Numbered from the stretch's first letter, positions 1 to 6,932 are shown. The stretch is 7,016 nt of DNA from CAYOOT01 sp964405665 (GCA_964405665.1 CAYOOT010000110.1:1-7016); one strand, 5' to 3'. Made by a program: numbers and translations. Notes: a model not told the origin generated them from the sequence alone.

Positions 1-66
1 TAAAATGGGTCCACTAACAATTTTTTTATTATTAGCAGACCACTTTGATCCGCTCATTATATAAAA

Positions 67-102
67 TTGCCAAAGAAATAAATTTATCTATGGCTTTGGC
101 AA
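67..102 (-). terminator. Rho-independent terminator of the minus-strand gene
   Basis: A perfect 9-bp inverted repeat (TTGCCAAAG at 67-75, CTTTGGCAA at 94-102) encloses an 18-nt loop. Read on the minus strand, the stem is followed at once by TTTTATAT, a short U-rich tail. The TAG stop codon of the 288-residue gene lies inside the loop (88-90), so the hairpin overlaps the end of the coding sequence. Stem length, position and T-tract fit an intrinsic terminator; the 18-nt loop is larger than usual. Confidence 0.6.
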
Positions 103-954
103 AATTGGATTTTCATTTTTTTCTCTATGATACATATCTATTTCAAGGACTCTCTGGTCATACGAGCAGATTTTAATTTTCCCTTTCTGCTCTGCGATTA
201 ACTCGCAAGGAATTATTGTTTCATTATATAGATACGGTTTGTTTCGACGATCCTCAACTGATGAGACGGTACTTTCATCTCTTATAAACCTACTTACATT
301 AACAATACCCCGATCCTCTATGTAATTGTAGCGCCATGCTAAATCATGTGATTTTGCTTTAACAATAACCTGACCAGTATTGTTACGTACAGGTGGATCA
401 ACATGTTTTGTAATTCTATCACCCCTTGTTTTAAGATTAGGCGGGCAAAAGTCCTTATTCAAATCTACGTGGGAGACTTGTTGGGCTACGCCAAAAATTC
501 CATAAGCATTAACGCGTGTATAACCTTGCTTGTCTATGGGCATATCTTCATATATTTTCCCATCTCCATAATTTATTCCTGTAATATAAACCTTTCCTTT
601 TAAAAGTGCGATCGAAACAACTCCATAAGTTAAAGGATTTTTATTTGTGTAATGTGCATTATCTTGTATTACAAAACTAATTTCACCTGCTGAGCAACCA
701 TTTCTGCAAATAGTTTCAAGATTAGATTGATCAAAGTTAATTGAGCGTTGAGGATTTGCGGTACGTTTATTTTCAGCAAGTGAAGACAAACTTAAATTCG
801 ATCTTCCTCCTTTAGTATATGTAGGACCTGCTGCATAACCACTTGGCAGTGTAAGTTCGGTCTTGTTATCAGCACCAGGCAAAACTTTAATTTCTCTTAA
901 GTGATCTAGTATCGCTTTGGGGTTTATTTGGGGATTTTGCTGTTGTGGTTCCAT
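88..954 (-). CDS. Uncharacterised 288-residue protein
   Basis: I do not recognise this family. The frame encodes 288 residues from ATG, with a weak purine-rich AAGAAG seven bases upstream as a possible ribosome binding site. The N-terminus is Gln/Asn/Pro-rich (MEPQQQNPQINPK), followed by a Ser/Lys/Asn-rich linker to about residue 75. A more folded-looking beta-rich segment follows (roughly 85-155, including YGVVSIALLKGKVYITG), then a charged C-terminal half. Scattered cysteines occur (ICRNGC near 83-87, CPP near 168, IPCE near 251, ICS near 265) but form no zinc-binding or deaminase pattern that I can assign. There is no signal peptide and no clear membrane helix, so a cytoplasmic location is likely. 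The frame stays open upstream of the ATG for 28 codons without a start codon, which raises the possibility that this is the 3' part of a gene frameshifted near 1008-1038. A terminator overlaps its end. It is transcribed divergently from the giant gene at 1491. Confidence 0.65.
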   Translation of the reverse strand: MEPQQQNPQINPKAILDHLREIKVLPGADNKTELTLPSGYAAGPTYTKGGRSNLSLSSLAENKRTANPQRSINFDQSNLETICRNGCSAGEISFVIQDNAHYTNKNPLTYGVVSIALLKGKVYITGINYGDGKIYEDMPIDKQGYTRVNAYGIFGVAQQVSHVDLNKDFCPPNLKTRGDRITKHVDPPVRNNTGQVIVKAKSHDLAWRYNYIEDRGIVNVSRFIRDESTVSSVEDRRNKPYLYNETIIPCELIAEQKGKIKICSYDQRVLEIDMYHREKNENPILPKP

Positions 955-1007
955 AAAAATTCTTCTTTGCCAACCATCTTTCAGTATTTGAGTTTCGTCT
1001 ATTACCT

Positions 1008-1202
1008 CTAATTCCGATATTCTTCCTCTATACTGTAACTATAACTTTCAAAAGCCAAAGGACTTTTTGTATTCTCTGAATAATATAAAATATTATGCTT
1101 TGCTTTTTGAACATGCTGCATAAGAGTTTCCCGCGGAGTTGCCTCCCCATTGCCAAAAACAGGAATGATTATTTCCCTTATTATCAAAGCATCTGAGAGC
1201 AT
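1008..1202 (-). CDS. Small 64-residue frame, possible 5' part of a frameshifted gene
   Basis: An ATG frame of 64 codons lies directly upstream of the 288-residue gene on the same strand, ending 53 bases before its ATG. The product starts MLSDALIIREIIIPVFGNGE, with a short hydrophobic stretch, and ends in the repetitive ESYSYSIEEEYRN. No family is recognised and no good Shine-Dalgarno sequence precedes the ATG. Its last 31 bases overlap the start-less upstream extension of the next frame, which reads as plausible protein (for example EVIDETQILKDGWQRRIF). A single-base indel near 1008-1038 would fuse the two into one protein of about 370 residues. It could instead be a separate small gene in a two-gene operon, or spurious. 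An ORF of this length can occur by chance in AT-rich DNA. Confidence 0.4.
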   Translation of the reverse strand: MLSDALIIREIIIPVFGNGEATPRETLMQHVQKAKHNILYYSENTKSPLAFESYSYSIEEEYRN

Positions 1203-1414
1203 TATTTAAGTAAGCGGCTGGAATTAAGTGTATTTTTGATTTACAAATGGCTGTAAATGGGCACAGCAGGGTCTTCTTGTATTACAAGATTGTTGTAGTG
1301 ATGCGCGTAGAATCTAATTAAATCATATAGTTAAGTTTAAAAAACTAATTTTTAATTGATCTATAAGTTAACTATTTTATTAAATTATCCTAAATACTCC
1401 AAAACCATTGAATA

Positions 1415-1442
1415 TTGGCAACTAAAGCCGCAAATTTATCAT
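1415..1442 (+). promoter_or_regulatory. Sigma70-like promoter of the giant gene
   Basis: TTGGCA (1415-1420) matches the -35 consensus at five of six positions. TATCAT (1437-1442) matches the -10 consensus at five of six, and the spacer is 16 bp. Transcription would start near 1449, leaving a leader of about 40 nt before the GTG at 1491. The position in the 288-bp divergent intergenic region (1203-1490) supports it. The rest of that region is very AT-rich and holds a short palindrome AGTTAACT at 1366-1373 of unknown meaning. Confidence 0.45.
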
Positions 1443-1490
1443 AAGGACTATGTGAAAGTATTTATCAAGCCTTAAATGTAAGTTGAGTCA

Positions 1491-4400
1491 GTGAGTATAA
1501 AACCCCCAGAAGCAGTATCTAGCAGGGAGAATACAAAAGCACTAAGTACAAATGCATCAAAAGTATTAGTACCAGCAAAGCCAATTAACCCAGAGTTGCA
1601 GTTACCCCTATCCCAAAACCAAGCACTAAAAAGAGAAGAAGAAATACAATTTAAGGAATTATATAAACAAGCAATGGTTGCCAATCAAAAGTATTCATTT
1701 CTTTTAAATATTCAAACCATAAGTGAAATAAGACATCCTGAACTATCAAAGCTTTTACTGAAAAAAGTTGAGCTAAGAAACGATGCTCTGAAGTTAGAAG
1801 AGAAATTAAATCTTCTAGGTAATAAACTTAAATTAAGTGTAGAAGATAAAACGAAAATAGAAGAAAACCTATCCTCGGCAAAAAGAGCAGGATTTAATGC
1901 CTATATCAACTGGGCAACTGAAGAAGACAGAGTTAATAAAATCCTTCTTAAGAACTACCAAGAGCAGAAGGCAAGAAATTACGGTGTCACTGATATTCTT
2001 AAAGATTTAGTAAAAAGCGCCAGAGATTCTTTTGTGGAGTTCTCCCGAGGTGTGAACTGGATTGTCTATGGAGCAGGCTTTGGTTTTTACCGTAAAGTTC
2101 AATCCTGGCAGAGAGGAGAAAGTATTGCTGAACAGAAAAAAGCCGAATTTGTTGGTCAACAAGAAGGTATTGGAAAAGTAAACTTTCTCTTTAATCAAAA
2201 GGGAATGAAAGAACTATTCTTAGGTTCAGATAAAACTCAAATGACTCGCAGTGATTTTGCCTGGAAAAGTGATAGCGATCTGATAGCAACTCTTAACCTA
2301 CCAAAACATATTGTGGATATTTCTATTAAGCCAGTAACGGATTCTCTTCAGGTAGGAGTTGATGCGATGGCAGTAGGATTAGTGAATATCTCCTCTCAAG
2401 AATCCAGCAGATTGAATTGGAGTGTAGGACAATATCGCAGCGCTTTAGAAGATGAAGAATTGAGTAAGGGTGGGTTTAAGAAACTGCATCAAACCCTGGG
2501 AGCAGTGGAAATGACAGGGGAATTAGCAGCAACTTATTACTCCGGAGGAGGAACTCTGCTAACCAAAGGAGAAAGATTATTGCAGACAGGAAAGACTTTA
2601 GGGAATTCAATTCTAATAGGAGGTTTATCTACAGTTGGAGCGGAATTAGTAGAACATGGAAGGGAGCAAGATCACGATTTGCTTGGAAAGAAAGAACTTT
2701 TTAGAATGGGAGATAAGCTTTTTGAAAGTACCAAGGGAAGCTTAAGATTTCAGACAGGATTAAGAGCAGCAACAAAATACTATGCAAAATTTGGTGCAGT
2801 AAAAACCCCTGAAGTGATTCAAGCCAGGCTGGAAGTGGCGTCCAAAGTAGCAGATACAATTGATAAGGTTGAAAGTGGAGGAGATTTATTAGGTTCAGGG
2901 TTAGGAGGGTATTATACCGGTTTAGAAGCTTATAATGAATTTACTAGAACTGGAAAAATCAGTAGAGAAACAAGCAAGGTGGCGCTGGGGCACTTATCTA
3001 GTTTTACAGGAGCTACTATTGATGCGGGGGATTTTAGTTTTGGTAATAAGGCTCAAGTAGTAAAAGATAAGAGCCAAGGTAATGATGTCAATAATAGTTT
3101 ACAAACTAATTCTAAACTACCAAATAAATTATCATTTAATACCCAGACTCTTCAGGGAAGACAGGATGCAAGAAGAGACATTTCCGATCCTGAATTTTCG
3201 AGTAATCAAGCAGCCATATTACCAACTCATGGCAGAAGTTATGCAATGGATGGGGAATCTAGTGGGGTTCCTGAATCTCGCAGAAAAAGACGCAGAGAAA
3301 GCAAATCAGAAGATACGCAAAAATTAATCGCAAGTTCAATAGCAAAAACACTGAGGAGTGATATATTTGGAAAACTCAAAAATGTTGATCGCTACGATGC
3401 TATTGATAAAATATTAGAGAAAAATAATTCTCCAAGAACTGCAGCTGAATTAATTGATGAAATTCTTGAAATCCTTGTTGATAACAATGCAGAAGAAAGA
3501 AGAGAGAGATTAATTAAGGAATGGCAATTTAGCGTTGAAGAAGTAGATGACATGGAGATATGGCTTGCTTCTTATTTTAGGGAAATTGAAAACCTAAGTG
3601 ATGGAAAAGGAAGGCTAAGGAGAATTTTCTTACGTGAATTATTAGGAGAGGAAACAAAACAAACGCAAAGAACCTTATATTTTTTCTTACAAACTCAAGT
3701 GACAAATCAGTCAATTCCAGAAATAGCAAGATTGTTAAAAGGGAGATATGGAATTGAAACGGAATCGGATCTCTATAATAGATTTAATGATTGGGGGATT
3801 TCTATCAGTATTGAATTCTCAAGAAATGTAATGATTAATAAGGAGGATTGGGAAAGAAGTAAAAACAGCAGTCCAAAGATGGAAGCAGCTTTAAAAAATA
3901 TTGAATCTCGTTTTCTAACAGCAACTAACCAAGAAAATCAATTTTTCAGTGTGCCTTTGGTCGAGTTACTTCAAACTCTTTTCACTCATCAGATTTCAGC
4001 AAGGGAAATAGTTGATAATTTAAACATTTGTGGTGAACAAGCAATAGAATTTTATATGCACTATATAAATTATAGCAATCGTGGAATTAAGTGGAACAGG
4101 GAATTCGAATTCAGGGGTAAAATAATTTCAGAAGAAAAAATTCTTCGGCGGTTACAAGAAGAAAATATATCAAGCGCTAATATTGCCAAAGAGCTTAATC
4201 GATTGGCAAAGACAGATGTTGGAGATTCAGAATATAGGACAGAAGCCTCAGTTGCAGCAAAAATATATCACATCCGATGTGAGAATGAAGAAATTATTCC
4301 TCAAAGTATAGAATTAGTCACACCATCTCCAGAACACAAGTCCTGGGAAGTAGAACAACAAGAGTGGTTAGCTGAGATGTTGCAAACTACTAATGGGTTT

Positions 4401-5072
4401 ATGAGGAGGTATGCTAGAGACGTAAAAGAATTTGAAGCAAGAAAACAAAAAACAACTGATCAATGGATTGAGTTATATAAAGATTTCTTGGCTAATAACG
4501 ATGGTAAAAAGCCAAGACGTAAAACTGCTGNNNNNNNNNNNNNNNNNNNNNNNNNNNNNNNNNNNNNNNNNNNNNNNNNNNNNNNNNNNNNNNNNNNNNN
4601 NNNNNNNNNNNNNNNNNNNNNNNNNNNNNNATGGATTGAGCTATATCAAGATTTCTTGGCTAATAACGATGGTAAAAAGCCAAGATATAGAACTGCTGAT
4701 AATGGAGTTGGAGAAGTAGAAGACAGTCTTTACCGTTGGGCTAGCTTTACAAGAAGTTTTCTTAGAGATACCCCAAATCGCTATACAGAAGAAGAAAAGT
4801 TAGCCCTTGAGAAGCTGGGAATTGAGCCTGCAGCAGTGACCAGAACCACTGAAGAATGGATTGAGCTATATCAAGATTTCTTGGCTAATAACGATGGTAA
4901 AAAGCCAAGACGTAAAACTGCTGATAATGGAGTTGGAGAAGTAGAAGGCAGTCTTTGCAGTTGGGCTAGCGATACAAAAAGATCGCTTAGAGATACCCCA
5001 AATCGATATACCGAAGAACAAATAGCAAGCCTGAGAGCCATTGGTAAAAGAAGTTTTAATCCCATTAAGTAG
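1491..5072 (+). CDS. Giant multidomain protein with HTH-like modules and C-terminal HA-type repeats
   Basis: The frame gives 1193 residues, of which 34 are unknown because of the N gap. GTG at 1491 is the first start after an in-frame TAA at 1479; no strong Shine-Dalgarno is seen, and the first in-frame ATG is only at residue 62. Residues 45-160 are rich in Lys/Glu/Leu and coiled-coil-prone. Residues 335-515 are Gly/Ala-rich with short hydrophobic runs (TYYSGGGTLLTKG, GNSILIGGL, GSGLGGYYTGLEAYN), resembling pre-toxin or linker regions of polymorphic toxins. A Ser/Asn/Gln-rich linker follows and ends in a basic cluster (ESRRKRRRESK, 595-605). Residues 645-930 contain several helix-turn-helix-like segments: SIPEIARLLKGRYGI (741), ISAREIVDNL (835) and ISSANIAKELNRL (893) followed by TEASVAAKIYHI. 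From 992 come 75-residue repeats with the spacing of the helicase-associated HA domain (W-x3-Y-x2-F-x3-N, then W...R, then a terminal LG). No helicase motor, nuclease or protease motif is visible. Binding to DNA is an inference. The gene lies alone, with its own promoter. Confidence 0.8.
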   Translation: MSIKPPEAVSSRENTKALSTNASKVLVPAKPINPELQLPLSQNQALKREEEIQFKELYKQAMVANQKYSFLLNIQTISEIRHPELSKLLLKKVELRNDALKLEEKLNLLGNKLKLSVEDKTKIEENLSSAKRAGFNAYINWATEEDRVNKILLKNYQEQKARNYGVTDILKDLVKSARDSFVEFSRGVNWIVYGAGFGFYRKVQSWQRGESIAEQKKAEFVGQQEGIGKVNFLFNQKGMKELFLGSDKTQMTRSDFAWKSDSDLIATLNLPKHIVDISIKPVTDSLQVGVDAMAVGLVNISSQESSRLNWSVGQYRSALEDEELSKGGFKKLHQTLGAVEMTGELAATYYSGGGTLLTKGERLLQTGKTLGNSILIGGLSTVGAELVEHGREQDHDLLGKKELFRMGDKLFESTKGSLRFQTGLRAATKYYAKFGAVKTPEVIQARLEVASKVADTIDKVESGGDLLGSGLGGYYTGLEAYNEFTRTGKISRETSKVALGHLSSFTGATIDAGDFSFGNKAQVVKDKSQGNDVNNSLQTNSKLPNKLSFNTQTLQGRQDARRDISDPEFSSNQAAILPTHGRSYAMDGESSGVPESRRKRRRESKSEDTQKLIASSIAKTLRSDIFGKLKNVDRYDAIDKILEKNNSPRTAAELIDEILEILVDNNAEERRERLIKEWQFSVEEVDDMEIWLASYFREIENLSDGKGRLRRIFLRELLGEETKQTQRTLYFFLQTQVTNQSIPEIARLLKGRYGIETESDLYNRFNDWGISISIEFSRNVMINKEDWERSKNSSPKMEAALKNIESRFLTATNQENQFFSVPLVELLQTLFTHQISAREIVDNLNICGEQAIEFYMHYINYSNRGIKWNREFEFRGKIISEEKILRRLQEENISSANIAKELNRLAKTDVGDSEYRTEASVAAKIYHIRCENEEIIPQSIELVTPSPEHKSWEVEQQEWLAEMLQTTNGFMRRYARDVKEFEARKQKTTDQWIELYKDFLANNDGKKPRRKTAXXXXXXXXXXXXXXXXXXXXXXXXXXXXXXXXXXWIELYQDFLANNDGKKPRYRTADNGVGEVEDSLYRWASFTRSFLRDTPNRYTEEEKLALEKLGIEPAAVTRTTEEWIELYQDFLANNDGKKPRRKTADNGVGEVEGSLCSWASDTKRSLRDTPNRYTEEQIASLRAIGKRSFNPIK
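4463..5069 (+). repeat. Tandem 225-bp coding repeats (HA-like domains)
   Basis: Unit starts are seen at 4463, 4631 and 4856, each beginning (A)TGGATTGAG and encoding WIELY(K/Q)DFLANNDGKKPR. The only complete spacing, 4631 to 4856, is 225 bp or 75 codons. The last unit is shortened at its end (about 71 residues to the stop). The first ~55 bases of units two and three are identical while later parts diverge (for example LYRWASFTRSFLRD versus LCSWASDTKRSLRD). This suggests recent duplication or gene conversion of the unit starts. The pattern W...Y..F....G..P, then W....R, then T/S-E-E-...-L..LG matches helicase-associated (HA) domains, which are thought to bind nucleic acid. Confidence 0.8.
4531..4630. 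other. Assembly gap (100 N) inside the repeat array
   Basis: Exactly 100 unresolved bases lie within the tandem repeats. The 51 bases before the gap (4480-4530) are identical to 4873-4923 in the last repeat, so the assembly stopped at a repeat longer than it could resolve. With a 225-bp unit the missing stretch should be about 157 bp, or 157 plus multiples of 225, not 100. The figure is therefore probably a placeholder. The reading frame is retained across the N run as given, and 157 would retain it too. Confidence 0.9.
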
Positions 5073-5122
5073 CCTCAAAGCACGTTAATAACTTTAAGTA
5101 ATTTTTAGTAATCACAAGTATC

Positions 5123-5149
5123 TTCGGGTTGTTACCCTGAATTCAATTT
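5123..5149 (+). terminator. Possible terminator after the giant gene
   Basis: About 50 bases past the stop codon, GGGT (5126-5129) pairs with ACCC across a four-base loop. TTC/GAA extends the stem with one bulged T, and T-rich sequence follows (TTCAATTTT to 5150). The stem is short and bulged and the T-tract is interrupted, so efficiency is doubtful. It is the best hairpin between the stop codon and the repeat region. Confidence 0.35.
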
Positions 5150-5245
5150 TACGAAATATCGAGAGTTTTCTTAAACTCAGCAAGGAAGATTTGTTAAAAA
5201 ACTTTTTGATTAATTTTACATGATATAAACAGAAAGTCGGAAAAT

Positions 5246-5311
5246 TAGACATCTGCAAATCAGAGAATCAGGCTCCTCTAGACATCTGCAAATCAGAGAA
5301 TCAGGCTCCTC
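5246..5311. repeat. Two tandem 33-bp repeats
   Basis: Two identical 33-bp units, 5246-5278 and 5279-5311, lie directly beside the first transposon-end copy. Each contains AAATCAGAGAATCAGGCTC. CAGGCTC of the second unit (5302-5308) can pair with GAGCCTG (5326-5332) in the adjoining inverted repeat to form a hairpin with a 17-nt loop. The AAATCAG in each unit is also the core of the heptamer array at the other side of the element. Two units only, so this is not a CRISPR array. Confidence 0.85.
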
Positions 5312-5618
5312 TAATAATATTCTCAGAGCCTGCCGGAAGCCTGTTGAAAAATCTTTTCTTTCTAATATTTCTATGTTTTTAGAAAAAAAGAATTACATAA
5401 AAAATTCGATTATAATTTAATCTAAAAAAGCGATTTTAATATGTTTAAGAAGTGCAAAGAATTTATTACAAGTATTGGAATATCAAAGATAGAAAAATAT
5501 CAGAAACGCTAGTCTAAAAAAGCATTTTTCAGGTGAATTTATGGATTGGTATCTTATTAGCAAATTGATAACAGAGGAGGCTTGTAAGTATCAGAGGGAA
5601 ATATCACATCAAGAAATC
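5309..5618. repeat. 310-bp direct repeat, copy 1 (relic transposon end)
   Basis: This stretch is identical, by eye base for base, to 5629-5938, with a period of 320 bp and a 10-bp spacer (TTTTTAGTTT) between copies. It contains a left inverted repeat (5316-5337) and, on the minus strand, the last 19 codons and stop of the transposase, but no more of the gene. It is therefore a duplicated or left-over element end rather than a complete element. Perfect identity implies a recent event, ongoing conversion, or an assembly error. Confidence 0.9.
5557..5618 (-). pseudogene. 3' remnant of the Y1 transposase gene
   Basis: Within direct-repeat copy 1, the minus strand repeats the last 19 codons and stop of the intact transposase (ending PPLLSIC). 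Identity stops at 5618, where the intact gene continues with codons for KG while the remnant runs into the 10-bp spacer and the next left end. There is no start codon or catalytic part, so it is non-functional. Confidence 0.7.
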
Positions 5619-5628
5619 TTTTTAGTTT

Positions 5629-5938
5629 CTCTAATAATATTCTCAGAGCCTGCCGGAAGCCTGTTGAAAAATCTTTTCTTTCTAATATTTCTATGTTTTT
5701 AGAAAAAAAGAATTACATAAAAAATTCGATTATAATTTAATCTAAAAAAGCGATTTTAATATGTTTAAGAAGTGCAAAGAATTTATTACAAGTATTGGAA
5801 TATCAAAGATAGAAAAATATCAGAAACGCTAGTCTAAAAAAGCATTTTTCAGGTGAATTTATGGATTGGTATCTTATTAGCAAATTGATAACAGAGGAGG
5901 CTTGTAAGTATCAGAGGGAAATATCACATCAAGAAATC
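5629..5938. repeat. 310-bp direct repeat, copy 2 (left end of the intact element)
   Basis: This is the second perfect copy of the 310-bp repeat. It includes the left inverted repeat (5636-5657), about 220 bp of very AT-rich non-coding subterminal sequence, and the 3' end of the transposase gene (from 5877). It is continuous with the rest of the transposase, so it is the left end of the apparently complete element. Confidence 0.9.
5636..5657 (+). repeat. Left 22-bp inverted repeat (extra copy at 5316-5337)
   Basis: The sequence is AATATTCTCAGAGCCTGCCG plus GA. It is the exact reverse complement of 6933-6954, and the same 22 bases occur at 5316-5337 in direct-repeat copy 1. The GC-rich core stands out from AT-rich surroundings, as REP-type ends do. 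Confidence 0.85.
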
Positions 5939-6803
5939 CTTTACGGTACACTTTAGAAGCACTTTTATATTTCTCCCAAATTGAGAAATACCAAGATAGA
6001 AATAAGTTTTTTGCTTCTAAACATTTAGTTAACACTAAGGGACGATAACTTGTTAATTTACTTTTTTTAGTTTTATATGGGAGGCTACCTGGTTTTATTT
6101 GCTTTAATTTATTCTTACCAAGGAATGATAAACCATTTTTTGTTCTTTCTCTGATAATTTCTTTTTGGAGTAATTTTAGTTTATCAAGAAGAAATTTTCT
6201 ATATTCATCTTGAGTAGTTTTTTCATATTTTTCTAATTTTGTAAATTTTAGGCTATATTCTGTAGAGAAATCTTTTAAGTTAACTTTTTTGTTATATTGT
6301 AATTCTTTTCTATAACCAGAGTAGTCAATTACTTTGTACTTTCTTTCAATCCCTTCAATTGCATCAAAAAATGAATTATAACCATTATATTCTTTAATAT
6401 CTTCTACTAAACCAGCAGATACAGCTTGAAGTGCCGAATAAAAAAATCTATCTTCTACATCCTCTTTAAGCGGTAAGGCTTGTTCAGAGAAGCGCCTTGC
6501 AAATAAATGTCCTCCTAAGTATCCTTTTACAATTGCTCTAGTAGCTTCTGCAAATCGCGCATTAAAATCTCTGAAAAACAATGATTTATTTTTGTTAGGG
6601 AACTTTGCTACAAGATGATAGTGATTACCAACAATGACAAAAGAGTAAATTGTGACACTATATTTTTGTTGATATTTTGCTAAGTAACCCAAAATTCTAT
6701 TAGATAACTCATTATTATTTACAAACCATAATAGAGAATTAACCGTTCTTGAAGTAAAGAAATAAGAATTATTAGGGTTTTCTATTCTAAGTGGTTGAGC
6801 CAT
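5877..6803 (-). CDS. REP-associated tyrosine transposase (RAYT, Y1/HUH family)
   Basis: A single-strand DNA transposase of the Y1 (IS200/IS605-like) superfamily, 308 residues from ATG at 6803. The start MAQPLRIENPNNSYFFTSR matches the conserved RAYT N-terminus (M-x-RPLRIE-xPG-x-YH-x-TSR), which decides the start. An ATG at 6845 with AGGA eight bases upstream would add 14 hydrophobic residues and is the alternative; a GTG at 6872 is less likely. The metal-binding HUH motif is HYH at 61-63 in YSFVIVGNHYHLVAKFP. GHLFARRFSEQAL (98-110) corresponds to the family's GHLFQGRY segment, and Y122 in FYSALQAVSAGLV is the expected catalytic tyrosine (family YIHLNPVRAGLV). Residues 160-308 form a basic extension not found in short enterobacterial RAYTs. 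All key residues are present, so it may be active. It lies inside its inverted ends and converges with the giant gene. Confidence 0.88.
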   Translation of the reverse strand: MAQPLRIENPNNSYFFTSRTVNSLLWFVNNNELSNRILGYLAKYQQKYSVTIYSFVIVGNHYHLVAKFPNKNKSLFFRDFNARFAEATRAIVKGYLGGHLFARRFSEQALPLKEDVEDRFFYSALQAVSAGLVEDIKEYNGYNSFFDAIEGIERKYKVIDYSGYRKELQYNKKVNLKDFSTEYSLKFTKLEKYEKTTQDEYRKFLLDKLKLLQKEIIRERTKNGLSFLGKNKLKQIKPGSLPYKTKKSKLTSYRPLVLTKCLEAKNLFLSWYFSIWEKYKSASKVYRKGFLDVIFPSDTYKPPLLSIC

Positions 6804-6910
6804 ATCATTATTTTCTATTAAGAATGTTAATAAGATTTTAAACATATTTACAATCCTATTATCGATAGGCACTTACTCTTAGTTTCCTTCGGCTGGCAAA
6901 AAGTTAAGCT

Positions 6911-6930
6911 GAGAGGTTAATTTAACTCTT
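6911..6930. other. Subterminal hairpin near the right transposon end
   Basis: GTTA/TAAC closes a three-base loop and GAGA/TCTT extends the stem with one bulged G and a G-T pair. It lies two bases inside the right inverted repeat (6933-6954). Y1 transposases recognise subterminal hairpins, so it could be part of the transposase binding site. It is short and AT-rich and might be chance. Confidence 0.35.
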
Positions 6931-6932
6931 CC

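Larger units (their letters stand above)
5073..5876. other. Gene-free region filled by repeats
   Basis: About 800 bases without a convincing gene separate the giant gene from the stop codon of the transposase, so the two genes converge here. The stretch holds a weak terminator, a 33-bp tandem pair (5246-5311) and most of two 310-bp direct repeats. The longest plus-strand start-to-stop frame noticed in the repeat is 23 codons, present identically in both copies, without a ribosome binding site. Nothing else was recognised. Confidence 0.7.

Noticed and set aside
403..603. A 66-codon plus-strand frame
   Set aside because: It lies wholly antisense to the 288-residue gene with no promoter or ribosome binding site, so it is a shadow frame.
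605..620. HIP1 octamer (GCGATCGC) as proof of a cyanobacterium
   Set aside because: Only partial matches such as GCGATCG are present; no full HIP1 site was seen in the window, so it cannot be used as evidence.
88..954. Deaminase-type toxin fold for the 288-residue protein
   Set aside because: The expected HAE/CAE and PCxxC zinc motifs are absent; the scattered cysteines do not form the pattern.
1328..1374. Inverted repeat TAGTTAA / TTAACTA and palindrome AGTTAACT as an operator
   Set aside because: Such A/T-only matches are expected by chance in this very AT-rich intergenic stretch, and they lie some 40 bp upstream of the candidate promoter.
4866..5078. Two minus-strand frames over the repeat array
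   Set aside because: They are antisense to the HA-like repeats and their open length is a by-product of the biased repeat sequence.
5246..5311. CRISPR-like direct repeats
   Set aside because: There are only two head-to-tail units with no spacers and no cas genes nearby.
5441..5512. A 23-codon ATG frame on the plus strand (MFKKCKEFITSI...), repeated at 5761-5832
   Set aside because: It is very short, has no ribosome binding site and lies in AT-rich transposon-end DNA; its presence in both copies follows from the duplication alone.
6804..6872. GTG start at 6872 or ATG at 6845 for the transposase
   Set aside because: The conserved RAYT N-terminus begins at MAQPLRIE (6803). The ATG at 6845 keeps some support from AGGA upstream, but the added residues are unlike the family; the GTG has no evident ribosome binding site.
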